Assembly: GCA_013397455.1 (NCBI GenBank)
Contig: VYZB01000121.1
Location: forward strand, 2,091,508-2,155,507
Direction: 5' to 3'
DNA: 64,000 nt
From: Crotophaga sulcirostris
Taxonomy: Eukaryota > Chordata > Aves > Cuculiformes > Crotophagidae
The translations under genes and the position numbers were made by a program. The notes beneath the pieces are model-generated. The model was not told where the DNA came from, did no database searches, and worked only from the letters and a program-made list of their open reading frames with translations. Below are positions 1 to 12,200 of the stretch, piece by piece. Position 1 is the first letter of the stretch. Each line of letters begins with the position of its first letter.

Positions 1-425
1 CCAGTGCTTTGTAGTTAGCACAGCTAGAAAAATACCCTTCTTCTTGACACTTAGGTTCCGGCTTCTCTACAGGTCCTGTGGGAAAGTATGTCATGTGTTA
101 GGGCACTGCTCTTGGGTGTTTTCCCTGAGCTTCCAGAGCTTAAGTTGTGGAACTAAAGCAATTACATTTTAAATTTAAATTTTATTTTAAATTAAATTAA
201 ATTTTGCTAAAGCAAATTGAAGACTCTCCTCTGTGGATGCAAGACATACTAAGGCAATTGTCCCAGCATGAGAGAGGGGTTATCTGTGTGCATATAGGCA
301 GTGATTGATGATTCCTGGAGGAGGAGGTGAAGGCAGGACCAGTTCGAAGTGTGAGAAGCATTGGACAAATTAGCAGGCACATCCGAAAAAAAAAAGGAAA
401 AGTCAAAGACAGCAAATTACTGAAA
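1..425. other. Unique AT-rich DNA, no gene seen
   Basis: No repeat family or coding exon is recognised here. Positions about 164-205 are a low-complexity stretch built from AAATT/AATTT words. A run of ten A residues followed by purines lies near 385-402. The only open frame (72 codons, minus strand) has no domain and is taken as chance. Confidence 0.5.
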
Positions 426-625
426 TTGTTGTGGAGTGTTGGAAGAGGGTGCCCAAGGAGGTGATCAAGTCACCATCCCTGGAGGCATTTAAAAGACACA
501 TAGATGTTGTGCTTGGGGACATGGTCTAGTGGCAGACGTAGCAGGGCTGGATCAGTGGTTAGACTTGATGATGTCAAAGGTCTTTTCCTAAAGAAACCAT
601 TCTATGCTTCTAAGATTCTATTATT
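426..625 (+). mobile_element. CR1 LINE 3' end, old copy
   Basis: The text 'gtgcccaaggaggtgatcaa' followed by 'accatccctggaggcattta' is the translated end of CR1 ORF2 (the VPKEVI...PSLEAFKR region). The CR1 3' untranslated part follows, with 'gacttgatgatgtcaaaggt', and the copy ends in a degraded ATTCTATG-type tail at about 605-622. Only the last 200 bp are present, which is the usual 5' truncation. Many substitutions mark it as one of the older copies in the window. Start is approximate. Confidence 0.85.
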
Positions 626-3600
626 TGCCTGCAGCAGGAACTACACCTAATGCCATACCTCGGAGGTGGCAAAAAGAAAAACATCTACCTGGGAGAAAGA
701 CAGGATTTAGCTTAATCAGAACTAAGTACACCAGGTTGGTGAGGGAGCATAGGCAGGGATGTTCATGATGAAGATCTTCAAGCTTTTGTTTGCAGTCTGA
801 TAAAACACAGTTTTGAAGGGTGAGTCTTGTGGTTATTTTGGAGTTTTTACTGTAGGAAAGGCTCTCATCAGGAAAGGCTGCATTCCCAGGCTCTCTTCAG
901 GGTTCTAGCAAAGCATTGATCTGTAATATCTCTTGGGCATTATCCAGAACTGAAATTACCAAGGCATGTGATAATATTGAAGGAAGATATTTGCGGGGAT
1001 TTATTGAGCTCTGTAACTGGAAAATTGAATGAGTCAGAATTACAAAATCTACTTTCGGATCTTTCAGTGCACTTTAAAAACACTTGATTCATCTTTGCTA
1101 AGACATTAAAGATGATATTTTCTGTGACTGTACTTCTATTAAAGCTATAATATCAAAATCTGCCTCAGATGGACTATGGGCAAAAGAAGGGCATCTTTTG
1201 GTTTGGGTATAAACAAGCATCAGAATTGTTTGGACACGAAAGCTTGGTATTCTGGGCCTAAAATGAAAACTGGTGTGAGAACTAGCTCAAAACTACCAAT
1301 TTATTGGTAAGGAGCAACTATTTGGACCTCACTGAGCAAAACCCACACTAATAGTGCATTAATGCTTGCTGAGTATAAATGCATTAAATTATCTTCACCA
1401 AGTCCTGACTCAACAAAATATGAATTATCTGTAAGTTTCTTCATTCTGTTTCTGCTTAAATACAACATATAGGTAGATAGGCAAATATAACTTTACTATC
1501 TCAAATTTTGACTAATTGCCAAACCTGCTTAGGTTCTCTAGAGGAGGCTTTCAAATTCCCCTTTAATCCCTGCGTTTATTGACACATCAATTTTGAGTTA
1601 TGACTTGCAGCTTCGTTTCCTACAGTCTGTGATTTTAAAGGCTCTGAAGTTGTGTTCTTTCCAAGCATGAAGAATTTACTGAAACACTAAATCTTATGTT
1701 GGTCAAAGGAATAGAAGTGTTTATTGTGATAAAATGGTGTAAGCTTCCCTTCACTCTTGTTCCATCTCATATTCACCAGTTTCCAATGGCATTAGTAATA
1801 TTGATATGAATATTGGCCATATTGGCCTGTAATATCTTCATAGATTATGAATTCACTCACATTACAGTAAAGAAATGGCAGAGCTTAATAACGCCTACTT
1901 CACAGTGGATAAATAGTACATAATTTTGTGACCCTTGTACAGCATACTTCACTAATGAAAATGAAAAACATTTTAAGCCAGTAGGAGAATGTTCCTCTTG
2001 TATGAATCAGCCAAACTGTCCTTCTGAGTAACAGTGATTTTGTTTAGGTGGGTGAACTACAGTGCTGCTGTCAGATACACTATTGATGATGTCTCATGAA
2101 GATAAACTAATAAGATGCTTTTATCTGCAACTCTTGCATAAAGTGATTTCTAATTTCCATAGTAATGAATGAATTTTATTGTATTTTCCCTTGGCCTTTG
2201 TAATTATATGCTGTATTTTAACAAATAAAGTGTTTAGGTGATCCCTGCATTCCTTCATTATCTTGTTTCTCAATAGATCGGAGAAAATAATGGGTCTGTT
2301 ACAAACCAGATGCTGTCCAGCAGTATTTAACTGGATATCCAGCAGGCCCTTGTCCCTCTCACTGATAATATTAGTTCCTTCTCTACTGAGGCCAAAATAT
2401 CTTCCATGGTTTTCCAAGGTTTTCTCTGTTTTATCATAGGAAGGCAATGTGGAGCTCTACACATGTTGGAAACAGCTGTCTGGACTAGCTGTTCAGATAA
2501 GATGATCACCTTGTTAGAGCAAATTCCTCTTCCTGTAGGACACTTTCAACTCTGTAATCACTGTTACCTTAACTGTAAATATACAGCATACATTGAAGGA
2601 AATCTGCAGGATTGTGGTTTCTGTCTTTGAGATGGCTGTACAGAATCGCAGACACGGGCAGCTGACCTTTTCTGTAGAGTTACTAGTTATGGGACTGGAC
2701 GTGCTGGAACACTGGATCACCATTTTTGGAATTAACCCTCCAGTCATTCAGGACAAATGAATGGAAGAGATCCAGCACTCCCTGATCGGTGCTAACGAGA
2801 CTCCTTGCATCTCTGCTGTGTTGGGAGATTCATCCCACAAAGGTTAATTGTGAAAAGCTCTGTGTACAGGTGAGCTGACTTTGTTTCTTCTCATTCCAGT
2901 ACACAGGTTCAGTAGTAGGGCAACTTAGCTAAATTGTATTTCATGAGCAGTCAGAAAATGCTGTGCTTTTCCCATCACACAGTTGTTCTTTTTTCTGCCT
3001 CCAGTCTGTTCGATAGCCTACTGGTTTGATTCCTTCGTGTATGTAGAAGCCCTCCTGTATGTCAGGATGGAGGATACCAGGTCTTGAACGACCTAATGCA
3101 CAGCTGGGCAGTGCTGCTTCCACCTGCCTCTGTAAACAGTGCCCAACTGGGAAGTCAAAGCACCTCAGGTAATGTCTTTCTGGCTGAACAGGCTATGTTT
3201 GTTAGGGCTAACCAAGTTTTGGTTTTGTAAGCATCTCTTTCTCAGCACTGAAGTTGGTAAGTTTTGAGATCAGTCTTCTCTCTGGGAACAGAGAGGTTTT
3301 AAATGAATATTTAGTTGAAATGGTCAATATGAAAGAGAAGCCAAAGGTGGCGCTTACTCTGGTGCCTGGAGCAAAGTTCATGGTTTAACTACTATTTAGA
3401 TGAATAAAATCTACCCTTGAGTTTCTTCCAGAAGGGCCTGGATATGAATGTGTAAGAGTATCTGAGCAAAAGGTCGTATCCCTGTGGTATAATGATTTCA
3501 GCATGTTGGAAGAAAGGAAATTTCCTATTAATCAACATTATTTCAGAATGCAAGGTCACAAAGCATGAACTTGGAACCTCATTCTGCATTTCATAGCTCT

Positions 3601-6359
3601 GCCTAAATCAAACGCAGGCTGCAGACATGACTGTACTTTTTATTTTCCAGAGTAGCCCCTTCGTCATAGATGCCTTCAATCAAGTGATTTCAGTGGTTTC
3701 AAACCATATAGTGCCTTCAGCTTCTGTGTCAGCCACTTCTGCGTCAAAAGTAACAGTTCCTCCCTTGAAAATCCAGCCCTTGAGAGCTCTGTCAGCTCTC
3801 AGATAAAGAAGCTATCTCTCGTATAAAGAGATACAAGAGATCTTCATGTCACTTATATGAAGATCTGCTTTACCGCTTGACTCTGGATACATATATTCAA
3901 TGAATACTTTACACTGGCTTTGGTTAAAAGCATTTGATGATTTTCTTTAGTTTGACAGAATCTTTCTGATGACTTGGTGACCAGGCAAAGATGCTATGGA
4001 ATCTTTGCATAATCTTTTCTCCTTATTTCTCCCTTTTCTCCTCATGTGTTTCTGCAATGTTTGAAAGATGATCCTTTTCCCAGTCTGAAAAGACAGTGCT
4101 GGGGTAATCCACTGGTAACTGTTCAATGGGCAGGGGCATGAGGAAGAACAGGAAAATGAAACTACGGCAACTTGTAACAACACTTTGTCTTCAAGGGAGA
4201 GTCTGCTTGGAGAAAAACTATTAGAATTTGATTTCCAGAGTTTTAGATCAGGTGATCTGAAATGGAATGGCTGTCCCTGGATGCAGGTTGGCTGAAATCC
4301 TGCTGCTGTGGATCTTACTAACAGCACATAATCTGAAAAGCACAGATATGTTTCCCTAGCCTCTAGTCTTTAAACCATCAGATTTTATGATCAGGATCTC
4401 TGAGGACAGTTCTAAAGCCCCAGTAACGATGATGCATCCTGCTAAACCATAAACTGGAATTCTGATGATCTCTTGGATTTTGTGAAAACCTTCCTCTAAA
4501 CTTGCTAGTTTCTTCTTTGGCCTCTTTGCTGTCTTTTACTGTTTTCACCCTGGCTCACTGTGCGTCTTGAGCGAACTGGATTTGCCCATAATTTGCCCTA
4601 GAGTCTTAGGTTGTAATTAACATTTTGCTATGTTCTTTCCCTATTTGTAACTTATGTACCCTGGCCACTTTTCAGAAGGATCAGGACATGCCATTTTTCT
4701 GTCAAGAGTCCTCTGCTGGCATGCGCTTTTGAAGGACTCAGTAAAGATCTTAAAGCCAGTAAAACACTGTCCTCACATGGATTTTACTGTGTAAAATTGC
4801 ACTGTTCATCATGATGACACCCAAGGTCAGTACTGCTGGTAAGGGGAAGTGACTAAATAAACCAACCAAATAACAGAGAAGATCGGGAAACAGTAAGATA
4901 CAGGAAAGCCTGTTCAAAATTTTAAAAAAAGAAAAAAATAAATGTCTCTGGATGCATTAAGCACATTTGTAATCAGAGGATCAGTCCTGCGAAGAAACAA
5001 GTGTTTCCATTGCTTCCTTAAGTCATCCCATAAACTACTTCTTTCTAGAGATTTTGCTGCATTAGCAAAATGATCTTTCTGTTAGATGCAAGGTATTAGT
5101 ACGCAGTAGTTTTCAGCCACTTCATTGAAAAGTAAATAGCTCTAAGTTTATCCTAGAGGCTATAGAGCAGCCCCATAGATTAATTTCACCATCTATAAGG
5201 ACTGACAGGAGCATCATGTTCAAAGAAACACAAAGTTGAACACACGATGATTCAGAAGTACCTGTATTTATAACAGATTTTTATAATCGGAAGAAAAAGG
5301 CTAACGCATAACATAGGATGGCAGAAAACCCCCTCCAAGACTTGTCCACAAGTCTGATGAGATTTATGATCCACAGTCCTAGCCCAGGCATTTTTGCAAT
5401 GCTGAAAAAGCAAACACAAGGTAATGGAAAACAATTATGAGTCATTCTGTTGCTTCAGAGGTGATTAATGTGACACGGTCAAGTTAAATCCTCTGAAGAG
5501 ACATCAACAGTGCTTTTCCCTGATGTGTTTTGTAAGCATGGATTTGATACTATTCCACAAGAGATTTTAATTTCCTGCTAAAAGATATGGTTCATGATCA
5601 AAACCAAGATATACATAAATACTAGCTGCTGAGCTTGCAAGACTGATACGTTTCTTATCAGCAAATGATAACAACGTAGAAGATCTTCAGTTTTGTGATA
5701 CAAATAATTCTATATTACCAAAAACATGCAGAACTGAATTGAAATATTGTCATGGACTATGCTGTGAAGGGTCTGATGGTAGTGCAGCAGACTACCAAGT
5801 AGCTTCTACCCATATTCCAGAGGGCCTGTGTGTACTCCCAGTTTTAAAACTGAAAATATTTTCTGCTTTAAATGACACAAAATGTGGCACTCAGAAATTT
5901 GACTGGCTTAATTTTCTAGAGTGAATTTGAGACACACCATCTGATAGCTGGGCTCTGCATCCTTTAATATCTATTATCATGCAGTATGAAGCTACGCACA
6001 TATACTTCATTTTCAAAAAAGTACAGAGTATCTGCACTTTTAAGTCCCAGTCTCAACTAAGCATGGTTCTGATGCTTTTTAGTGAAAACAAATTAACCTA
6101 ATAACCATCGGCATACAGAAGTTCTGAACATGGAGAAATGGGTAAATTTTAGTGCTTCAGGTTTCACAGCCAGTTGCCTCAACTGAATATTGCACTGGGA
6201 TACTCCTTTTGGCTGCACATTGCCTGCATTGAAGCCTTGTTACAGGACAAGGTAGCCTTTGACTTTGGGAGTTTCCGTGCTCTACTGTGTCTGTTTGGCT
6301 CATAAAGCAATGGAGACCAATGCCCTGCTGAAGAATTTGCTGTAAGAATCTTCAAATGA
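626..6359. other. 5.7 kb of unique DNA, no gene or repeat recognised
   Basis: Read on both strands, this stretch shows no recognisable exon, transposon or RNA gene. The longest open frame is 126 codons on the minus strand (3947-4327), of ordinary composition and without a domain. A short hairpin is listed separately at 3838-3866. An A-rich patch lies at about 4920-4940. Confidence 0.5.
3838..3866. repeat. Short perfect inverted repeat
   Basis: Arms AGATCTTCAT (3838-3847) and ATGAAGATCT (3857-3866) are exact reverse complements separated by 9 bases. One wobble and one further pair inside the loop would lengthen the stem to 12 and leave a 5-base loop. No poly(T), gene or repeat context gives it a function. 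It may be chance. Confidence 0.7.
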
Positions 6360-7030
6360 GCACACTCTTTGTAAAGAATTTATACCTAATGTCTAATCTA
6401 AATATTCCCCCTTCCAATTTAAAGCCATCCCCCCTCGTCCTGTCACTCCAGGCCCTTGTAAGAAGCCCCTTCCCAGCTTTCCTGGAGCCCCTTTCAGTAC
6501 TGGAAGGTTGCTCTAAGGTCTCCCCAGAGCCTTCTCTTCTCCAGGCTGAACAACCCCTACTCTCCCAGCCTGTCCTCATAGCAGAGGGGCTCCAGCCCTC
6601 GGAGCATTTTTGTAGCTTTCTGTGGACCATGTCCAACAGTCCCATATCTTTCTTATGCTGGGGATTCCAGAACTGGACACAGGACTACAGGTGGGGTTTC
6701 ACCACAGCAGAGCAGAGGGGCAGAACCCCCTCCCTCCCCTGCTGCCCACGCTGCTCTGGATGCAGCCCAGGACAGGGTTGGCTGCCTGGGCTGTGTGTGC
6801 ACACTGGCAGCTCCCGTCGAGCTTCTCATCAACCAGCACCCCAAGTCCTCCTCCTGAGCTCCTCCTGAGCTGCTCTCAATCCTCCAACCTGTGTTGAACC
6901 CACAGATTGCCTCGACCCAGGTGTAGGACCTTGTACTTGGCCTTGTTAAACCTCATGAGGTTCCCACAGGCCCACTTCTCCAGCTTGTCCAGGTCACACT
7001 GGATGACATCCCGTTCCAAGAGCTCAAGAC
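6360..7030 (-). mobile_element. CR1 LINE fragment, old copy, minus strand
   Basis: Read on the minus strand, this is the C-terminal half of CR1 ORF2, running from the region with '[16 protein letters not shown]' (about 6910-6970) to the end motif 'FRLDIRYKFFTKS' near 6360-6400. Plus-strand landmarks are 'cttggccttgttaaacctca' at about 6940 and 'aatgtctaatctaaatattc' at about 6388. The terminal 3' UTR and tail are missing on the left side. The frame is broken several times, so it is a dead copy. It is a more diverged subfamily than the young copies at 13.9, 22.2 and 39.5 kb. The right edge is uncertain. Confidence 0.88.
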
Positions 7031-7390
7031 CGTATTTCATCCAGTTCATATTCAGTTTCTGATTGGAAGCATCTCCTGGCTTCCACAAAGGGATACTTTG
7101 CCATCATTTGGAACACCTCAGTCCTAAAACTCCTCCGTTCAGACCCTTGATTCCATTTTTGTGTGTGCTGGGTTAACCTGGCTCTTTTAGTGCTATCCTA
7201 AGCTTCAGGAAGTGGTTGGTTGGAGCAACCTCTCCTTAGGATAGTAGCTGAACCCAGAGGTTTCTCCCAGTGTTACTGAGCCTTGTTCTGTGGGTACAGT
7301 GGGAGGAAGTGTTTTGCAGGAAGTACCTCAAACTTTGTCTTCTTTTGCATGTTATCAGGGTGTCAAATCTCAGCTTATTCACATCCCATT
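7031..7390. other. Spacer between two CR1 copies
   Basis: No clear homology is seen between the two minus-strand CR1 copies. The first 90 bases might be decayed continuation of the left copy. Confidence 0.4.
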
Positions 7391-7501
7391 TCATAGAACT
7401 GTAGAATCATTAAGGTCGGAAAAGACCTCTATGATCATCAAGTCCAACTGTCAGCCCAAAACCACCACGCCCACTAAACCATGTCCTGAAGTGCCACATC
7501 T
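7391..7501 (-). mobile_element. 3' tail part of an old CR1 copy, split by a younger insertion
   Basis: The plus strand begins 'tcatagaactgtagaatcat' and continues with 'aagtccaactgtcagcccaa' and 'ccatgtcctgaagtgccaca', the reverse complement of a classical CR1 3' end. The sequence stops at 'ccacatct' (7494-7501). The expected next words, 'acgcgttttttt...cctccagg', are found only after the plus-strand copy at 7502-8361. The two parts therefore belong to one old element. Confidence 0.9.
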
Positions 7502-7506
7502 TTTTA

Positions 7507-7718
7507 CAGAGGGACCTGGACAGACTGGAGAGATGGACCAATTCTAATGGGATGAGGTTCAATAAGTCCAAATGTCGGGTACTTCATTTTAGACACAACA
7601 ATCCCAAGCATAGCTATAGACTAGGGACGGAGAGGCTGGAGAGTAGTCAGGCAGAAAGGGACCTGGGAGTGCTGGTTGACAGGAAGCTCAACATGAGCCA
7701 GCAGTGTGCCCAGGTGGC
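7507..7718 (+). pseudogene. CR1 ORF2 fragment (reverse transcriptase C-terminal side), cut by the gap
   Basis: The frame is open from the truncation point to the gap and contains '[20 protein letters not shown]' and '[20 protein letters not shown]'. These are characteristic CR1 ORF2 segments just downstream of the reverse-transcriptase core. In an intact element the protein nicks DNA and reverse-transcribes the element RNA. Here the endonuclease and all catalytic RT motifs are missing, so this piece cannot act alone. After the gap the ORF2 stop codon TAG is seen at 8268-8270. Whether the hidden part is intact cannot be judged. Confidence 0.85.
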
Positions 7719-8263
7719 NNNNNNNNNNNNNNNNNNNNNNNNNNNNNNNNNNNNNNNNNNNNNNNNNNNNNNNNNNNNNNNNNNNNNNNNNNNNNNNNNN
7801 NNNNNNNNNNNNNNNNNNNNNNNNNNNNNNNNNNNNNNNNNNNNNNNNNNNNNNNNNNNNNNNNNNNNNNNNNNNNNNNNNNNNNNNNNNNNNNNNNNNN
7901 NNNNNNNNNNNNNNNNNNNNNNNNNNNNNNNNNNNNNNNNNNNNNNNNNNNNNNNNNNNNNNNNNNNNNNNNNNNNNNNNNNNNNNNNNNNNNNNNNNNN
8001 NNNNNNNNNNNNNNNNNNNNNNNNNNNNNNNNNNNNNNNNNNNNNNNNNNNNNNNNNNNNNNNNNNNNNNNNNNNNNNNNNNNNNNNNNNNNNNNNNNNN
8101 NNNNNNNNNNNNNNNNNNNNNNNNNNNNNNNNNNNNNNNNNNNNNNNNNNNNNNNNNNNNNNNNNNNNNNNNNNNNNNNNNNNNNNNNNNNNNNNNNNNN
8201 NNNNNNNNNNNNNNNNNNNNNNNNNNNNNNNNNNNNNNNNNNNNNNNNNNNNNNNNNNNNNNN
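7719..8263. other. Assembly gap (545 N)
   Basis: An unbroken run of N lies inside the young CR1 copy. Both flanks are CR1 sequence in the same orientation, so the missing bases are most likely CR1 ORF2 that the assembler could not resolve. Confidence 0.98.
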
Positions 8264-8361
8264 GGTTTAGATGATGGGTTGGTGTTAGTGTTGGGTTATA
8301 GGTTGGACTCGATGATCTCAGAGGTCCTTTCCAACCTTGTAATACTGTGATACTGTGATCT

Positions 8362-9290
8362 ACGCGTTTTTTTGAACCCCTCCAGGAATGGAGACTCCAC
8401 CACTTCCTTGGGCAGCCTGTTCCAATGCTAAACCACTATCACTCTTTGGGAAAGAATGTTTTTTTCTAATATCCAAGCTAACCTTCCCTGCTACAACTTG
8501 AGGCCATTTCCTCTTGTCCTATCATGTGTTACTTGGGAGAAAAGACCAGCATCCACCTCACTACAGCCTCCTGTGAGGGAGCTGTAGAGAGTGATAAGAT
8601 TTCCCCTCAACCTCCTTTTCTCCAGACTAAAGAGCCTCAGGTCCCTCAGCCTCTCCTCATAACACTTGTGCTCCAGACCCTTCTCCAGCTTTCCTGCCAT
8701 CCTCCACACACACTGCAGCCCTCAATGTCTGTCTTGTAGTTTTGGGCCAAATCTGAGCACAGAATTTGAGTGCCGAGTACAGGGGGAAGACCCCTTCCCT
8801 AGTCCTGCTGACCACACCATTTTGAATGCAAGCCAGAATAGTGCTGGCCTTCTTGGCTACCAAGACACACTGGTGGCTCATGGTCGGCCGGTTGTTGACC
8901 AGCACTCCCAGGTCCTTTTTGGCTGGGAAGCTCTCCAGCCACTCTTCCCCAAGCCTGTAGCTTTGCATGGAGTTGTTGTGACCAAAGTGCAGGTCTTGGC
9001 ACTTGGCCTTGTTAAACCTCACACAACCGACCTCAGCCCATCAATCCAGCCTGTCCTGATCCCTCTGCAGAGCTTTCCTACCCTCAAGTACATCAACACT
9101 CCAGCCCAATTTTGTGTCATCTTCAAACTTATTGAAGGAAAACTCAATTCCCTCATCAAGATCATTGATAGAGATACTAAACAGAACCGGCCCCAACACT
9201 GGGCCCTGGGGAACACCACTTAGGACCACACACCAACTGGATTTAGCTCTGCTCAGCACAACTGTCTTGGCTTGACCATCCAGCTTTGCT
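8362..9290 (-). mobile_element. Main part of the old CR1 copy, minus strand
   Basis: This continues the element whose tail is at 7391-7501. The plus strand runs 'acgcgtttttttgaacccct', 'cttgggcagcctgttccaat', 'cttggccttgttaaacctca' and 'gggccctggggaacaccact', which is CR1 ORF2 read backwards from its C-terminus into the RT domain. The element ends at about 9290, within the RT coding part (5' truncation). Together the two parts make about 1.04 kb of old CR1. Confidence 0.92.
8491..9259 (-). pseudogene. CR1 ORF2 reverse-transcriptase relic, frameshifted
   Basis: Minus-strand frames show the RT motif '[13 protein letters not shown]' at about 9180-9225 and 'FEDDTKLG' at about 9105-9127. 'MRFNKAKCQDLHFGHNN' follows (frame 8657-9022), then '[20 protein letters not shown]' (frame 8491-8709). 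The pieces lie in different frames, so at least two indels have broken the gene. The catalytic box that is normally F-A-D-D reads F-E-D-D (9116-9127), keeping both aspartates but replacing the alanine. In the intact family this box binds the metal ions of the polymerase. This copy is inactive. Confidence 0.88.
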
Positions 9291-12200
9291 CAAGAAGGCA
9301 GAGGAATAGTCCTATGAAACTCATTTTAGATGTATTGAGCGCAGTTATACTCCTCTAAAGTCACAAAATCAAGGAACTTTTTGCTATACTACCACTCAAA
9401 GCTTAAAGTGAAAGTGTTCTCTGGGAGACTGAATGTCACCAGGGCAGGGTGTTCACTCGTTATCTCCCTCCATTTCACCAATACCAGAAGCAGGTGAAGT
9501 CGAGGCTATGGACATACACACAGAGCTGTGTCCTGGTACTTTGTCCTTCTCCAGTGGGATCCATTTCTGCTGAATTAACCACTGGCAGAAGAATTTAGTA
9601 CATTTATGGTGGGTTTGTTCCAAGGGGAATATTAGAAAAGTTCACTGATCTCAGTGTTTACCTGGCAGTCAATGAACTGTTTTTTGAACACAGTCATTTT
9701 GGCATTTGGAAATGGTTGACTCATTAAATGACAAATTTTTAAAAGGCACTTCAGGAGCTTGTTCCCCACCTGGTGAGCTCTGACTTGTATTGTTGTTTCC
9801 ATCTTCGCCCACTCCACTTTTCACAGTATATCTTCCCTCCCATCTTTTTTTCCCAACCTTCACACCCTAGCTATCTGTTTCCATATTCACCATATAGGTA
9901 CGTGTTCTTGAGGAAAGGGTACTTGGGCTTCAAAGGGCTGATGCTGCCCCATTCTGTGCGGCAGACGAGCTGTTGGTGGTACTTCAGGAGCTGGATTTGG
10001 GGTTTGGCTGCCCTGGAAAGAAGGGAACCAAGCAAGTGTGTGGAGACTCAGCTCCTTCCAGCATCGTTCTGTCATGTGAATGGACTGCATTACTGTGGCT
10101 CCCGCTTCAGCCCTGGCTAAATGCTTCTGTTTCCCTGGTAGATAAATTCCTTTTCCAAGTCACCGTTTCTCACATTGCTCTCTCTCTCAGACCTGCTGGT
10201 TCTTCATCCCCATGGAGAGCTGCTGACACTTCATTTCTCTCAGTCGAGGCATATCATTTAGTGTAGTCTGTACACCAGACCTGAGTTTATTGTGTCTTCA
10301 CCTTGTCTTTTCCTCGCATTACTCATCTACACATAGCTCTTATTTTCTATCAGAATTATTTTTCAGGAAAGAACAGTGTGACAGGTTTCTGGGGATAAAA
10401 ATTCTACATCATCCTCCAAATACTCCTGCTTGTCCAGTTCTGTGTTTTAAATAAACACCAACATGCTAATCAGGATACAGTGATTTTGCTGATGTCCATG
10501 TTAATCTTAGCTCTTGGGCAAGGATTTATTGCTTTGTCTGGAGAGAAGAGAGGGAGGGAAAAAGCTTGTCCTCTTTTGTTCTCCCAGCTATTTCTTGTAC
10601 CTGTTGTTTTTAGCATCCAGGCAGCATAACTGGAGATTTTTACTATCTTCATTTCTCCTTGTTGTGTCAGGGTTTTTTTTATTTTGGTTTGGTTTGGGTT
10701 TGGGTTTTTGATTTGGGGTTTGGGTTTGGGGTTTTTTTGGGGGGAGGGGGAGGGAATGTTTTGTTCTGATGTTTTTTAACCAGATTTCTGTGTTAGTATT
10801 TATACAACCTATTCATAACTTTAAATCTGATTGCTAGAAAGGTTGTTCTGTTTTTGCAAGATCACAAGTATCAGGTGTTAGGTTGTTGTTATTCCTCTGG
10901 TACCTCTCTGTAATGTTGGAGGTCTATAAAAGAAGAATTGCTTTAAATGTGCTCCCTAGTAAAGATAAAGGTGTCTCTTAATTCAACTTTTTCCTGAGAC
11001 ACTTCTTCAGGCTGTGAAAACTTTTGCAAAAGGCTAAAATGATAGGGAGTAAAAGAGAGGCCAAAGGCTACTTGAACCAAAGCTAAGCCACATCAAATTT
11101 CAGTCCCAAAGATTTTTGCCTGTCCTTGCAAAAACTTGAAACAAAACCAAAGGATGAAGATTAATCTTGAATTTATAGCTACATAGTTGTTCACAACTTG
11201 CAGATAGGTCTATAGAAAATATTCTTACTGGTGAAGTTTGAAGATACCCAAGAGGCATCCATCTATCTGGTGGAATGTCCAGTTGGTATAATTTTTATGC
11301 ATAAAGAGTGTTTGAAATTGCTTTGGACCAGGTCTAAGTTTCTGTCTGTTGTTCGAGGGCAGCTACCTCCTTCCTGTTCAGTTAAATTGGTTTTTATTTC
11401 TTTTCAAATTAATATGTATTCATAACCTTAGTCCTTAGGGTCTGTTACTGATTTGGAATTGGGGCTGGGGTCAGAGGTGGGAGGATAGAGGATTTTTATT
11501 TGAGATGAGTTCACCATGAGATGCTATCAAATTATTTATCAGGTGTTGTGTAAATAAAGTGCAGAGAAAAATAATTGTAGTGTTACAGAAGTCTGGCAAT
11601 CTCTAAAATGGTGACAGAAAGTTAATGAATTGAACAGAGAACTAAACTATTAAAGAATCTTGTCTACTGCCTCTGTTAAGACACATTTTAAGGGCATTAC
11701 ATCAGCTTAATTAGAGGCAGTGCTCACTCACACTCCCTGTTGGATCAAGAAAGTCAAATGGTCAGCAGAGAAAGAAAGCACATGAAAAATTATTTCCTAC
11801 TTTGAATTCCATCAAGCTTCATCTGTGGAACTATCTTTACACATTGTAAAAACCTTAAAAGTCAGTGTGTGACAGTGATGTCTGGTAATATAAGCAAAAA
11901 AGAACAAGAGGAACTATTCCCTGACAGTAATAAAATCCACATGCAAGGCAATATCTATTCTTTGATCCATAAAAGCCAGATATGCAAAGTACAGCTTCAG
12001 TGTCTGCCTCGTTAGATAAAATGGAGCCTAAATTGAAAGGGAAACAAAGTGTTTATTTACTCTGGTACATTTTTAAATGTAGAGAATATTTTCATGGGAA
12101 ATTGACCAGGCAGGTTGGCTTCTGAATATTAGGCTTCATGTCTGAAAGGAATTGCTCCAACTTTCCAAGACTTACGTTTTAAAATCATGCATCTCCTTGA

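Larger units (their letters stand above)
7502..8361 (+). mobile_element. Young CR1 LINE inserted inside an older CR1
   Basis: The copy starts at about 7507 with 'cagagggacctggacagact' and ends in the tail 'taatactgtgatactgtga' at 8340-8358. It is 5'-truncated within the reverse transcriptase gene. Five bases (7502-7506) match neither element. ATCT occurs on both sides (7498-7501 and 8358-8361) and may be a short target duplication. Its middle is an assembly gap (7719-8263). The gap length agrees roughly with the missing part of the element as judged from the copy at 39.5 kb. The high similarity to the copies at 22.5 and 39.5 kb indicates recent activity. Confidence 0.93.

Noticed and set aside
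7552..8274. 240-codon frame spanning the first gap
   Set aside because: Most of it is N. Only the first 56 codons are real CR1 ORF2, and these are reported as a fragment.
10671..10754. Interstitial telomere repeat
   Set aside because: The units are TTTGGG and TTTGGGG with irregular T runs, not TTAGGG.
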